Part shown: in pieces, positions 24,920-32,909 of the stretch
How the letters are laid out: each line of letters begins with the position of its first letter
How positions within the stretch are numbered: position 1 is the stretch's first letter
Source of the DNA: Hydrogenobacter hydrogenophilus
GTDB lineage: Bacteria; Aquificota; Aquificia; Aquificales; Aquificaceae
Direction of reading: 5' to 3'
NCBI RefSeq assembly: GCF_900215655.1
Contig: NZ_OBEN01000005.1
Location: 32,052 to 96,051, forward strand
Length of the DNA stretch: 64,000 nt
Program-made: the position numbers and the translations under genes
The notes under the pieces: model-generated
Told to the model about the DNA's origin: nothing
The model's database searches: none
What the model saw: only the letters and a program-made list of their open reading frames with translations

Positions 24920-26126
24920 GTTCTGGAAAGTTTATAGTTTCTTGTTTTCCTGTGCGCATATCTTTTAGCGTTATCCTGCGATTTTTCTTTTCGTCTTCAC
25001 CTATGATCACTACAAAGTCAGCTTTTAGTTTGTTGGCAAGCTCCAACTGCTTTTTCAAACCTGCCTTTCTGTAAGATAGTTCCACTCTTCTTCCCATCTC
25101 CCTTAGCTTTTTGACTACCTCAAGGGCATAGTCCATAACATCACCGAAGGGCAAAACCATATAAAGAGGTTCCTCTTGAGGAAGGTCTTTGATTAGCATA
25201 GATAGTCTCTCTATACCTACCGCAAAACCCATTGCAGGTGTTGGAGGTCCTCCCAGCTCTTCTACAAGATAGTCATACCTTCCACCTGCTATTAGCGTTA
25301 TACCAAGTTCGTCAGAAACCGCTTCAAACACTGTCTTTGTGTAGTAGTCAAGACCCCTCACCAAATAGTGGTTTTCCCTGTAAGGTACAGAGAGCTTATC
25401 AAGGTAAGACTTTAGTGTATTGTAGTGTTCCCTACACTCCTGACACAGATAATCAACCATTTTTGGGGCGTCTTTTACCGCAGACTTGCATGTATCTACT
25501 TTACAATCAAGCACCCTTAGAGGATTTTTGTCCTTTCTGTCCATGCACACATCACACAGATGACCCACAACTTTTTCTAAGTACTCAGATAGAGCTTCTC
25601 TGTAAGCGGGTCTGCAAACCCTACATCCTATGGAATTTATCTCTATGGTTGCGGGTATGCCCAGCTTGGAAAGTACGGTATAAACGAGGTCTATCATCTC
25701 TGCATCCACTTGTGGGTCTTGTATCCCAAAAACTTCTGCGCCTATCTGGTGGAACTGCCTGTATCTGCCTGCCTGTGGCCTTTCGTACCTGAACATGGGA
25801 CCTTCGTAAAACAGCTTAGTGTAGGGTTTTAGTGCATAGAGTTTGTTTTGGATGTAAGCTCTTACAGCTCCTGCGGTGCCTTCTGGCCTTAGTGCAAGCC
25901 ATCTTCCTTTTCTATCCTGAAAGACAAACATTTCCTTTTGCACTATGTCTGTTATCTCGCCTATACTTCTTTGAAACACCTCAAGATACTCAACAACTGG
26001 GAGAAGGATCTCTTCAAAGTTATACAGTTTGAGTAATTTTCTTATACTATCAGATACATACCTGAACCTTTTTAGGTCTTCTCCCAGCACATCATGAAAA
26101 CCTCTAACACTCTGAAATTCTGCCAT
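24900..26126 (-). CDS. hisS: Histidyl-tRNA synthetase
   Basis: A 408-residue class II synthetase. Motif 1 is in the RGFHDVLGEDL region, motif 2 includes FYEGPMFRYERPQAGRYRQFHQ, the histidine-specific loop is VRGLDYYTKTVFEA, and motif 3 is PAMGFAVGIERL. The C-terminal anticodon-binding domain follows. Its ATG is 24 bases from the divergent thrC start, has no ribosome site, and a minus-strand TATAAT ends 8 bases upstream. Confidence 0.96.
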   Translation of the reverse strand: MAEFQSVRGFHDVLGEDLKRFRYVSDSIRKLLKLYNFEEILLPVVEYLEVFQRSIGEITDIVQKEMFVFQDRKGRWLALRPEGTAGAVRAYIQNKLYALKPYTKLFYEGPMFRYERPQAGRYRQFHQIGAEVFGIQDPQVDAEMIDLVYTVLSKLGIPATIEINSIGCRVCRPAYREALSEYLEKVVGHLCDVCMDRKDKNPLRVLDCKVDTCKSAVKDAPKMVDYLCQECREHYNTLKSYLDKLSVPYRENHYLVRGLDYYTKTVFEAVSDELGITLIAGGRYDYLVEELGGPPTPAMGFAVGIERLSMLIKDLPQEEPLYMVLPFGDVMDYALEVVKKLREMGRRVELSYRKAGLKKQLELANKLKADFVVIIGEDEKKNRRITLKDMRTGKQETINFPELVHETL

Positions 26127-26134
26127 GGGAAAGT

Positions 26135-26142
26135 ATTATAAT
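26135..26142. promoter_or_regulatory. Palindromic -10 element shared by hisS and thrC
   Basis: ATTATAAT reads TATAAT on both strands: 26137-26142 plus and 26140-26135 minus. In each direction exactly 8 bases separate it from the start codon (26151 for thrC, 26126 for hisS). Neither gene has a ribosome site. The arrangement is a symmetric bidirectional promoter predicted to give two leaderless messages. Confidence 0.65.
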
Positions 26143-26150
26143 TTTTAACT

Positions 26151-27383
26151 ATGGCAAAGGTAAAGGGACTTGTGTGCAGAGAGTGTGGAAAAGAGTATCC
26201 TGTAGAGCCCATACATGTGTGTGAGTACTGCTTTGGTCCCCTTGAGGTGGTCTACGATTACGAGGAAATAAAAAAGAGAGTAAGCAGAGAAAAGATTGAA
26301 GAGGGTCCAAAGAGCCTGTGGAGGTATATAGATCTCCTACCTGTAGAAGAACCAAGCGTGGGACTAAGTGCGGGTTTTACACCCCTGAAGAAAGCGGAAA
26401 ATTTGGGTAAGCTTTTAGGACTTGAGAATCTTTACATAAAAGATGACTCTGTAAATCACCCTACGCTATCCTTTAAGGATAGAGTAGTTTCTGTTGCTCT
26501 CTCAAAGGCTAAGGAGTTTGGTTTTGACACCGTTGCCTGTGCTTCTACGGGAAATCTTGCTAATTCTGTTGCTGCTCACGCTGCACAGGCAGGCTTTAAC
26601 TGTTTTGTCTTTATACCTGCCAACCTTGAGTCCCAAAAGATATTTGGAAGTCTTGTCTTCAAACCCACCGTTGTTGCGGTAGAAGGTAATTACGACGATG
26701 TTAACAGACTGTGTTCTGAAATAGCCAACGAGCTAAACTGGGCTTTTGTAAATATAAACATAAGACCTTTCTATGCGGAGGGCTCAAAAACTTTAGCCTT
26801 TGAAGTAGCAGAACAGTTGGGTTGGAGAGCTCCAGACGCTGTGGTAGCACCTGCAGCATCTGGTTCACTCATCACAAAAATATGGAAGGGCTTTAAAGAA
26901 CTCCATCGTGTAGGCTTAATTGACAGTGTAAAAACCAGAGTTTACGGCGCACAAGCTTTGGGATGCTCTCCCATAGCACAGGCATGGAAAGAGGGAAGGG
27001 ACTTTATAAAACCTGTAAAACCTCAGACCATAGCCAAGTCCATAGCCATAGGCAACCCCGCAGATGGCATATACGCTCTTCAAACCACAAGAGAAAGCGG
27101 TGGCACTTGGGAAACAGCCACCGATGAGGAGATCATAGAGGGTATAAAGCTCCTTGCGGAAACGGAAGGCATATTCACAGAAACAGCAGGAGGTACTACC
27201 ATAGCGGTACTCAAAAAGCTCGCAGAAGCTGGATACTTTTCACCTAAGGATGTGGTGGTAGTATACATTACAGGCAACGGCTATAAAACCATGGAAGTGT
27301 TAGAAGGGCATTTACACGAAAGCATCAAAATAAAACCTACACTCAAAGACTTTAAAGAAAAAATACTCGTCAGAACTTCATGA
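26151..27383 (+). CDS. thrC: Threonine synthase
   Basis: A 410-residue PLP enzyme converting O-phosphohomoserine to threonine. An N-terminal zinc-ribbon (CRECGKEYP and CEYCFGPLE) precedes the catalytic domain with the PLP lysine in HPTLSFKDRVV. Later motifs are ACASTGNLANSVAAHA and TAGGTTIAVLKKLAEAG. Fold type II PLP enzymes are easily confused, but this combination is threonine synthase-like. It overlaps the next gene by 4 bases. Confidence 0.92.
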   Translation: MAKVKGLVCRECGKEYPVEPIHVCEYCFGPLEVVYDYEEIKKRVSREKIEEGPKSLWRYIDLLPVEEPSVGLSAGFTPLKKAENLGKLLGLENLYIKDDSVNHPTLSFKDRVVSVALSKAKEFGFDTVACASTGNLANSVAAHAAQAGFNCFVFIPANLESQKIFGSLVFKPTVVAVEGNYDDVNRLCSEIANELNWAFVNINIRPFYAEGSKTLAFEVAEQLGWRAPDAVVAPAASGSLITKIWKGFKELHRVGLIDSVKTRVYGAQALGCSPIAQAWKEGRDFIKPVKPQTIAKSIAIGNPADGIYALQTTRESGGTWETATDEEIIEGIKLLAETEGIFTETAGGTTIAVLKKLAEAGYFSPKDVVVVYITGNGYKTMEVLEGHLHESIKIKPTLKDFKEKILVRTS

Positions 27384-27805
27384 GAAGGCTTTTTATCCTT
27401 CTTCTCCTTGTGCTTTCTTGCTCCTCAAAGGATACCCTTCCTGACATAACGGTAAAAGACATTGAAGGCAGGGAAGTAAAGCTAAGCGATTATAAAGGGA
27501 AGAAGACAGTAATCTACGTGTGGAGCAGAACTTGTGCAGGGCACACTGAGGACCTTAAAAAACTTAGTAGGCTTGTGAATGAGTATCCAGACTACAGGAT
27601 AATATCCTATGCGGTGGCTATGGACATAAAGGATGTACAGCAGAGCTACCAACAGATAGGTATAAAGCCAAACTTTATCACCTTGATAGACCCTTCTGTG
27701 AAGTTCAACGACTACTTTCCTATAACCTTTCTGCCCTCCACTTATCTCTTTGACAGTAAAGGGAAACTAATAGCCTCTTACGCAGGTCTGCCTGAACACC
27801 TTTAA
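27380..27805 (+). CDS. Thioredoxin-fold lipoprotein with a single active-site cysteine
   Basis: A 141-residue TlpA/AhpC-like protein. The N-terminal lipobox LVLSC predicts a lipoprotein. The core has DIEGREVKLSDYKGKKTVIYVW followed by SRTCAGH, where the second cysteine of a CxxC motif is His, then FLPSTYLFDSKGKLIA with the cis-proline. With one cysteine it is unlikely to be a simple disulfide reductase; a peroxiredoxin-like or metal role is possible. Coupled to thrC by an ATGA overlap. Confidence 0.72.
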   Translation: MRRLFILLLLVLSCSSKDTLPDITVKDIEGREVKLSDYKGKKTVIYVWSRTCAGHTEDLKKLSRLVNEYPDYRIISYAVAMDIKDVQQSYQQIGIKPNFITLIDPSVKFNDYFPITFLPSTYLFDSKGKLIASYAGLPEHL

Positions 27806-27807
27806 GC

Positions 27808-27846
27808 TTCACATTTTCTTAACGGAAAGTTAATAAAAACTTAACA
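27808..27846 (+). promoter_or_regulatory. Pho-box-like array of four direct repeats
   Basis: Four hexamers, TTCACA (27808), TTAACG (27819), TTAATA (27830) and TTAACA (27841), are each separated by exactly 5 bases, giving an 11-base period. This matches the TT(A/C/T)ACA-N5 array bound by PhoP of Bacillus subtilis, and the periodicity is typical of OmpR/PhoB-family regulators. The array ends 22 bases before the DUF2334 ATG; a weak TAGACT at 27856-27861 would be the -10. Factor identity is inference. Confidence 0.6.
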
Positions 27847-27868
27847 GCACCCTCTTAGACTTCTTAGT

Positions 27869-28591
27869 ATGAACTTGGCTCTGGTAGAGATACACGATGT
27901 TTCGCCTTACTACTACAAGGAGACACTGCAAGCTATAAAGCTCATGTCCCTGTGTGGTATAAAAAAATACTCTCTGCTGGTAGTGCCCAATTTTTGGGGG
28001 AAGGCTCACCTATACGAACACCCTGAGTTTGTACATACCATCCTTTCTACAAAACAGGAAGTGGTGCTTCATGGGTGCTACCACGAAGGTGGAAGCATAA
28101 AGGACATAATCTGGACTTCTGGCGAAGGTGAATTCTCAAACCTAAACCTCATGCAGACCTATCAGAGGATCAAGGAAGGTAAAGACATTTTTGAAGCGGT
28201 AGGTATAAAGTCAGACATATTTGTGCCACCCGCATGGATAGGGAACCCTTACCTTGAGGATGTGCTTTACTCTCTGGATTTTAAGATGGTGGCTTGCAGA
28301 GATTATATAAAGGACTTGGAAAGTGAACTGGTATATACCTCTCCAGTGATAACCTTTAGCAACAGACCCATTCTTAGCTGGCTAAGCATAGGCTTTGCAC
28401 CTTTGCTTTTCAGAGCTTTCAAAAGAAACAGATTAATAAGACTGGCTCTACATGCCAAGGATTTCAGAGACAGAAGAAAAGTAAAACTTTGGAGAGTTTT
28501 GCTCAGCAAGATAAAAGAACATAGGAGGTTAATAAGCTATGGAGAACTTATCAGGCAGAGCAGACCTGCACTTGCACTCCAAAGCGTCTAA
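27869..28591 (+). CDS. DUF2334 polysaccharide-deacetylase-like protein
   Basis: A 240-residue protein with a NodB-like TIM-barrel pattern: VEIHDVSPYYY at the start carries the HD metal/catalytic pair, EVVLHGCYHEGG the next histidines, and FVPPAWIGNPY a later catalytic region. DUF2334 proteins are predicted deacetylases; the substrate is unknown. It is first in a unit with two glycosyltransferase genes and overlaps the next one by 53 bases. The Pho-like array lies directly upstream and no ribosome site is visible. Confidence 0.78.
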   Translation: MNLALVEIHDVSPYYYKETLQAIKLMSLCGIKKYSLLVVPNFWGKAHLYEHPEFVHTILSTKQEVVLHGCYHEGGSIKDIIWTSGEGEFSNLNLMQTYQRIKEGKDIFEAVGIKSDIFVPPAWIGNPYLEDVLYSLDFKMVACRDYIKDLESELVYTSPVITFSNRPILSWLSIGFAPLLFRAFKRNRLIRLALHAKDFRDRRKVKLWRVLLSKIKEHRRLISYGELIRQSRPALALQSV

Positions 28592-30782
28592 CAAGCCCGG
28601 AGGTTGGTTTTCTCAGCTCATAAACTGTCCTGAGAGCTACGCGGAACCCCTTGAAATATACAGAAGACTCAAAAGCAGAAACCTGAGCTTTGTAACCATT
28701 ACAGACCACAACACCATAGATGGTGTGCTTGAAATAGCACACCTTCCTGATGTCTTTATAAGCTGTGAGTACACGGTGGAGTTTCCTGAGGAACCTGCAA
28801 AGGTCCATGTCTTAGTTTATGGGTTAACTGAAAAGGATCACGAAGAATTAATGAAGCTAAGAGAAAATATATACGAGTTTGTTGCCTATCTAAAACAACA
28901 CCAAATAGCTCATTCTTTGGCTCATCCCCTCTACTCAGTCCAAGGAACGCGCATAACAAAAAGGCTTGTGGAAAAGTTTGTCCTCCTTTTTGATAATTGG
29001 GAGGTAATAAACGGTACAAGAGGCGATGCTACAAGTCAGATAGAGAAAAAGATAGCCCAGATTTATAGCGGATGGGAAAAGATAAGAGAGCTTGAAGAAA
29101 AGTACCGTATAAAATCCCTAAGAAGCAGGGAGTACATAAGCTTTACCGCTGGTTCAGATGACCACGGTGGTATGGATGTAGGAAGGACATGGACGCAGGT
29201 AGAGGGTGCAAGAAGTGTGGAAGGATTCTTGATGGGTCTGCGTGAAGGAAGGACTAAAGTGGGAAGCGAGGAGATCACAGAAGACAGACTCTTAAACATG
29301 ATTGCCAGAGTAGGCTATGATTATGTAAAGAGGCGCTACAATATACCGCAGGAAGCAAAAGGTGTGCTGGATTACGTGTTTATGTACTCAAACGATCCTT
29401 TGATAGCCATAGGTCTAAAATACAAGTTTGGCATAAACACTGATAGGACTAAACTCTTGAGAAGTCTCATAGAGCACCTGCCCTTCTTCACATGGGAAAG
29501 GCTTACCAAAAGGCAGTCCCTTGTGGAGCTATCGGAGTTTATCCTTTCCCTCCTGCTTTACACTTTCCCTGCTTTTGTAAAGTACGCCCAGAAAAAGGAA
29601 GAGCTAAAGATAAAGGCTCTTGCGAAGGAGTTTGATATAAACATTCAAAAGCCCACAAAGATAGCTTACTTTACAGATACCTACAGAGAAGTAAACGGTG
29701 TTGCGCGCACTGCACAAATAATGAGAAACATAGCCCTTGAGGAAGATATGCCCTTCCACTTCTTCGTGTGCTCAAAGGAGGGGAGGGAGGAGGGGAACCT
29801 TACATCACTAAAAGCCCTTGTGGAACTGCCCGTGCCCTTTTACGAAGAGATAAGAATGGGTGTGCCTTCCTTCACCGAGCTTGTGGACATCCTTGAAAGG
29901 GAAAACTTCACAGGCGTGCATGTCTCCACTCCCGGTCCTTTGGGTCTGATGGCTCTTGTGGCAGGCAAGGTGCTGGGTCTTAGAACCACCTTTACCTTTC
30001 ACACAGACATACCCACGTACGTGCGCATATACACGGGCGATGAAGAGTTAGAAAAAATCTCTTGGAAGCTCTTTATACTTATAGCCAACAGTGTGGATAA
30101 GTTTTTTGTTCCTTCAGAATACTACAGAAACCTCTTTATAAGCAAAGGCGTAAACCCTTCAAGAATAAGCGTTTTTCTGCGTGGTGTGGATACGGAGCTT
30201 TTCTCTCCTTACAAAAGGGATGAGAACTTTTGGAGCTCAAAGCTCGGTAGGAATGTAGATAGGGTAGTGCTTTATGTGGGAAGAGTAGCAAAGGAGAAAA
30301 ACCTTGACACTTTTATGTATGTAGCGGAGCACTTTCCAGAAGAGACCTTTGTGGTAGTAGGTGATGGACCATACAAAAAGGAGCTTGAGAGGAAAAAGCC
30401 TAAAAATGTGCACTTTGTGGGATACCTCAAAGGTGAAGAACTTGCCAGAGCTTATGCCAGCTCGTACATATTCCTATTTCCTTCAGAGACAGATACTTAC
30501 GCTCAGGTGGTCTTAGAAGCAATGGCAAGCGGCCTTCCCGTAGTGGTAAGCTCAAAGGGTGCATCTCACCAGCATGTAGAGGAAGGTCTCAACGGATTTA
30601 TAGCCAACAGCAAAGAGGAGTTTGTGGAAAAGGTGCGTATGCTCCTCTTCAACAGGGACCTGCGTAACAGGATGTCCTACGAAGCCATAGAGAAAGCCCG
30701 AGAGCTTGATCTGAGAAAGACTTACCTTGATTATATGTGTACCATAGCAGGCTTTGGAAGGTTTGCCTATGAAAATCGTTGA
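28539..30782 (+). CDS. PHP domain-GT4 glycosyltransferase fusion
   Basis: A 747-residue two-domain protein. Residues 1 to about 265 form a PHP phosphoesterase-like domain with metal-binding RADLHLHSKAS, TITDHNTIDG, SLAHPLY and GSDDHGG. A helical linker runs to about 365. Residues 370-740 form a GT-B glycosyltransferase of family GT4 with VLYVGRVAKEKNLD, VVGDGPYKKEL and the sugar-nucleotide site PSETDTYAQVVLEAMASG. Such GT4 enzymes include glycolipid synthases; that role is inferred here. A strong AGGAGG precedes the ATG inside the upstream gene. Confidence 0.85.
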   Translation: MENLSGRADLHLHSKASNKPGGWFSQLINCPESYAEPLEIYRRLKSRNLSFVTITDHNTIDGVLEIAHLPDVFISCEYTVEFPEEPAKVHVLVYGLTEKDHEELMKLRENIYEFVAYLKQHQIAHSLAHPLYSVQGTRITKRLVEKFVLLFDNWEVINGTRGDATSQIEKKIAQIYSGWEKIRELEEKYRIKSLRSREYISFTAGSDDHGGMDVGRTWTQVEGARSVEGFLMGLREGRTKVGSEEITEDRLLNMIARVGYDYVKRRYNIPQEAKGVLDYVFMYSNDPLIAIGLKYKFGINTDRTKLLRSLIEHLPFFTWERLTKRQSLVELSEFILSLLLYTFPAFVKYAQKKEELKIKALAKEFDINIQKPTKIAYFTDTYREVNGVARTAQIMRNIALEEDMPFHFFVCSKEGREEGNLTSLKALVELPVPFYEEIRMGVPSFTELVDILERENFTGVHVSTPGPLGLMALVAGKVLGLRTTFTFHTDIPTYVRIYTGDEELEKISWKLFILIANSVDKFFVPSEYYRNLFISKGVNPSRISVFLRGVDTELFSPYKRDENFWSSKLGRNVDRVVLYVGRVAKEKNLDTFMYVAEHFPEETFVVVGDGPYKKELERKKPKNVHFVGYLKGEELARAYASSYIFLFPSETDTYAQVVLEAMASGLPVVVSSKGASHQHVEEGLNGFIANSKEEFVEKVRMLLFNRDLRNRMSYEAIEKARELDLRKTYLDYMCTIAGFGRFAYENR

Positions 30783-31881
30783 CATAGCACCTTACTTTCA
30801 TGACAAAAGTGGTGGGATCAAACGCTACCTGCTAGAGAAGTCCTCTTACTTGAAGGACAAACCTGTAGAGCATGTAGTGATATTGCCCGGACGCAAGAAA
30901 AATCTCCAGTACATAAACTCCACCAAAGTTTATCAGCTTCCTTCCTTTCCCATACCCATGACGGGTGGCTACAGGTTTTTCAACAGCCTAAGGGACATAA
31001 AAGAGATCTTAAGGATAGAAAAACCTGATATAGTAGAGCTTGAAGGAACTTACCTTCCTATAACCGCTCTGCGCTCTTTAGAATACAGGCTTGTAGTTTT
31101 TTACCATGCAGATGTACGCACAGACCTCTCTTTCGTACCTCTCACCGATGGAATAAGAAAGAAACTAATAGAATACACCATCAACAAAAAGCTTTCTAAG
31201 GCAGACCTAATTATTACCCCTTCAAAGAAGCAAGAAGAGTTTCTAAGAAGCTATGGCATTGAGAACGTGCAAACGGTGAACTTAGGTGTGGATACGGAAG
31301 TTTTCAACCCATCAAAGAGAAACCCTTACATAAACAACCTTTTGGGTGTAAAAGAAGAGACCTTCAAGGTCATATACTCAGGCAGGCTTTCACCGGAGAA
31401 GAATATAGACCTCTTGCTTGAAGTAATGAGCATGGTAGATGGAGTTTTCTTTCACTTCATACTCGTGGGAGATGGTCCCTTAAGAAAGAAGGTGGAGAAG
31501 TTTGCCAAGAGCTACCCAAATATTACCTATTTTGGCTACATATCCAGCAAAGAACAGCTTGCAGAACTTTATGCAAGCTCAGACGTTTTTCTTTCTACTT
31601 CTAACTCTGAAACCTATGGGCTTGCCTTTTTGGAAGCTCAAGCGTGCGGATGTATTCTTGTGGCACCAGATTTGGAGCTTGAAACTCAGCCCTTCAAAGA
31701 GTTTCTCGTTAAAGACCAAAAGCCAGAGAGCTTTTACTCAGCGCTTGTAAAAGCCGTAAACCACCAAAACTTTTACACAAGGCAGAGCATAAGCGCTTAT
31801 ATACAAGAAAACTTCTCTTGGGAGAGAACCTTTAGCAGACTTGTGGAGGTCTATAACGGCATACTTTATGAGGTAATTTAA
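30769..31881 (+). CDS. GT4-family glycosyltransferase
   Basis: A 370-residue GT-B enzyme with KIVDIAPYFHDKSGGI at the start, VIYSGRLSPEKNIDLLLEV, ILVGDGPLRKKV, and the donor site SNSETYGLAFLEAQACG. Acceptor and donor are unknown; its place after the PHP-GT4 fusion suggests it adds a second sugar to the same product. ATG 30769 is preferred over 30754 because GGAAGG lies 6 bases upstream; it overlaps the previous stop by 14 bases. Confidence 0.82.
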   Translation: MKIVDIAPYFHDKSGGIKRYLLEKSSYLKDKPVEHVVILPGRKKNLQYINSTKVYQLPSFPIPMTGGYRFFNSLRDIKEILRIEKPDIVELEGTYLPITALRSLEYRLVVFYHADVRTDLSFVPLTDGIRKKLIEYTINKKLSKADLIITPSKKQEEFLRSYGIENVQTVNLGVDTEVFNPSKRNPYINNLLGVKEETFKVIYSGRLSPEKNIDLLLEVMSMVDGVFFHFILVGDGPLRKKVEKFAKSYPNITYFGYISSKEQLAELYASSDVFLSTSNSETYGLAFLEAQACGCILVAPDLELETQPFKEFLVKDQKPESFYSALVKAVNHQNFYTRQSISAYIQENFSWERTFSRLVEVYNGILYEVI

Positions 31882-31884
31882 AAT
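31879..31884 (+). promoter_or_regulatory. -10 element of the LeuRS beta gene
   Basis: TAAAAT overlaps the stop codon of the preceding glycosyltransferase and ends 7 bases before ATG 31892. There is no ribosome site, so a leaderless transcript is likely. Confidence 0.45.
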
Positions 31885-31891
31885 AAACATT

Positions 31892-32764
31892 ATGCGCATA
31901 GGAGACTTTCTAAAGGAGCACAAGCTTTCTGTCGGAGACAATGTAAGATTTCTTTTTGAAAAGCTGGGTATACACGATGAAAAGCTTCTGAAAGATATAG
32001 AGAACCAAATAGGTGAGCCTGCCAAAATGTCCAAATCTAAGGCAAATACGGTAGACCCAGAAGATGCCATAAAGACCTACGGTGCGGACACAGTTAGACT
32101 TTACATTCTCTTTGCAGGACCTGTGGAGAAAGATTTTGAGTGGACAGACGAAGGTGTGCAAGGAGCTTACAGGTTTTTAAAAAGGTTGTGGAACTACTTT
32201 CACGAAAATCTGGAAAAGCTAAGATCTATATCTTACTCTCAGGAGAGGCTGAAAAACCTTCAGGGACAAGCAAGAGATGTCAGAAGGAAGACTCACCAAA
32301 CCTTGAAAAGGTATCTTACGGACATGGAAGAGCTCTCTTTTAACACAGCGATAGCAGGTATAATGGAGCTTTTGAACTACCTTCAGGACTACCAACCTCA
32401 AGGGGAAGAAGATTATGCAGTATTGCGGGAAGCCTTTGAAGTTATCCTCTTTATGCTCTATCCCATAACTCCCCACATATGCGAAGAGCTATGGCACAGA
32501 CTGGGATACCCCAAACCCATGTGCTTTTACCCCTTCCCTAAACCTGATGAAACCGCGCTGAAAGTAGAAGAGTTTGAAATTCCCGTGCAAATAAACGGAA
32601 AACTCAGAGCGGTCATTACACTACCCGTAGACGCGGACGAAGAGGTGGCAAAGTCTACAGCTCTGTCTAACGAAAAGATAAGGAAGTTTATAGATGGCAA
32701 AGAGATAAAAAAGGTGATTTATGTAAAGAATAAGCTTTTGAACTTGGTGATCAAAGATGACTGA
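31892..32764 (+). CDS. leuS': Leucyl-tRNA synthetase beta subunit (split C-terminal half)
   Basis: A 290-residue protein equal to the C-terminal part of LeuRS: the KMSKS ATP-binding loop at residues 45-49, the helical anticodon-binding domain, and the late VQINGKLRAVITLPVDA segment. The HIGH-containing alpha half is not in this window. Split LeuRS with alpha and beta subunits is known in Aquifex and relatives, so this is a natural subunit and not a broken gene. It ends overlapping a small membrane-protein gene by 8 bases. Confidence 0.93.
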   Translation: MRIGDFLKEHKLSVGDNVRFLFEKLGIHDEKLLKDIENQIGEPAKMSKSKANTVDPEDAIKTYGADTVRLYILFAGPVEKDFEWTDEGVQGAYRFLKRLWNYFHENLEKLRSISYSQERLKNLQGQARDVRRKTHQTLKRYLTDMEELSFNTAIAGIMELLNYLQDYQPQGEEDYAVLREAFEVILFMLYPITPHICEELWHRLGYPKPMCFYPFPKPDETALKVEEFEIPVQINGKLRAVITLPVDADEEVAKSTALSNEKIRKFIDGKEIKKVIYVKNKLLNLVIKDD

Positions 32765-32909
32765 ACTTTTAGCTTTTTTGACTTTTTTGGGTAAGCTACT
32801 CATAGCTATGCTTTTGATAGGTATCCCTCTGCTTTTGATAATTGTGTTTTTGTCTAACTTTGTTTATAAGAGGATCTTTCTAAAAGATGAAGATCAATCA
32901 AAACCGTAG
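32757..32909 (+). CDS. Small hydrophobic membrane protein (50 aa)
   Basis: A 50-residue ORF with one long hydrophobic segment (residues 13-37, rich in Leu, Ile and Phe) followed by a positive patch YKRIFLK and an acidic end DEDQSKP, as in a single-pass protein with its C-terminus inside. It overlaps the LeuRS beta stop by 8 bases (ATGACTGA), which supports coupled translation. No family recognised. It overlaps the convergent pentapeptide gene by 16 bases. Confidence 0.55.
   Translation: MTELLAFLTFLGKLLIAMLLIGIPLLLIIVFLSNFVYKRIFLKDEDQSKP

Noticed and set aside
31892..32764. Truncated leuS pseudogene
   Set aside because: It begins with a proper start, has an intact KMSKS loop and full C-terminal domain, and matches the natural beta subunit of the split LeuRS of Aquificales.
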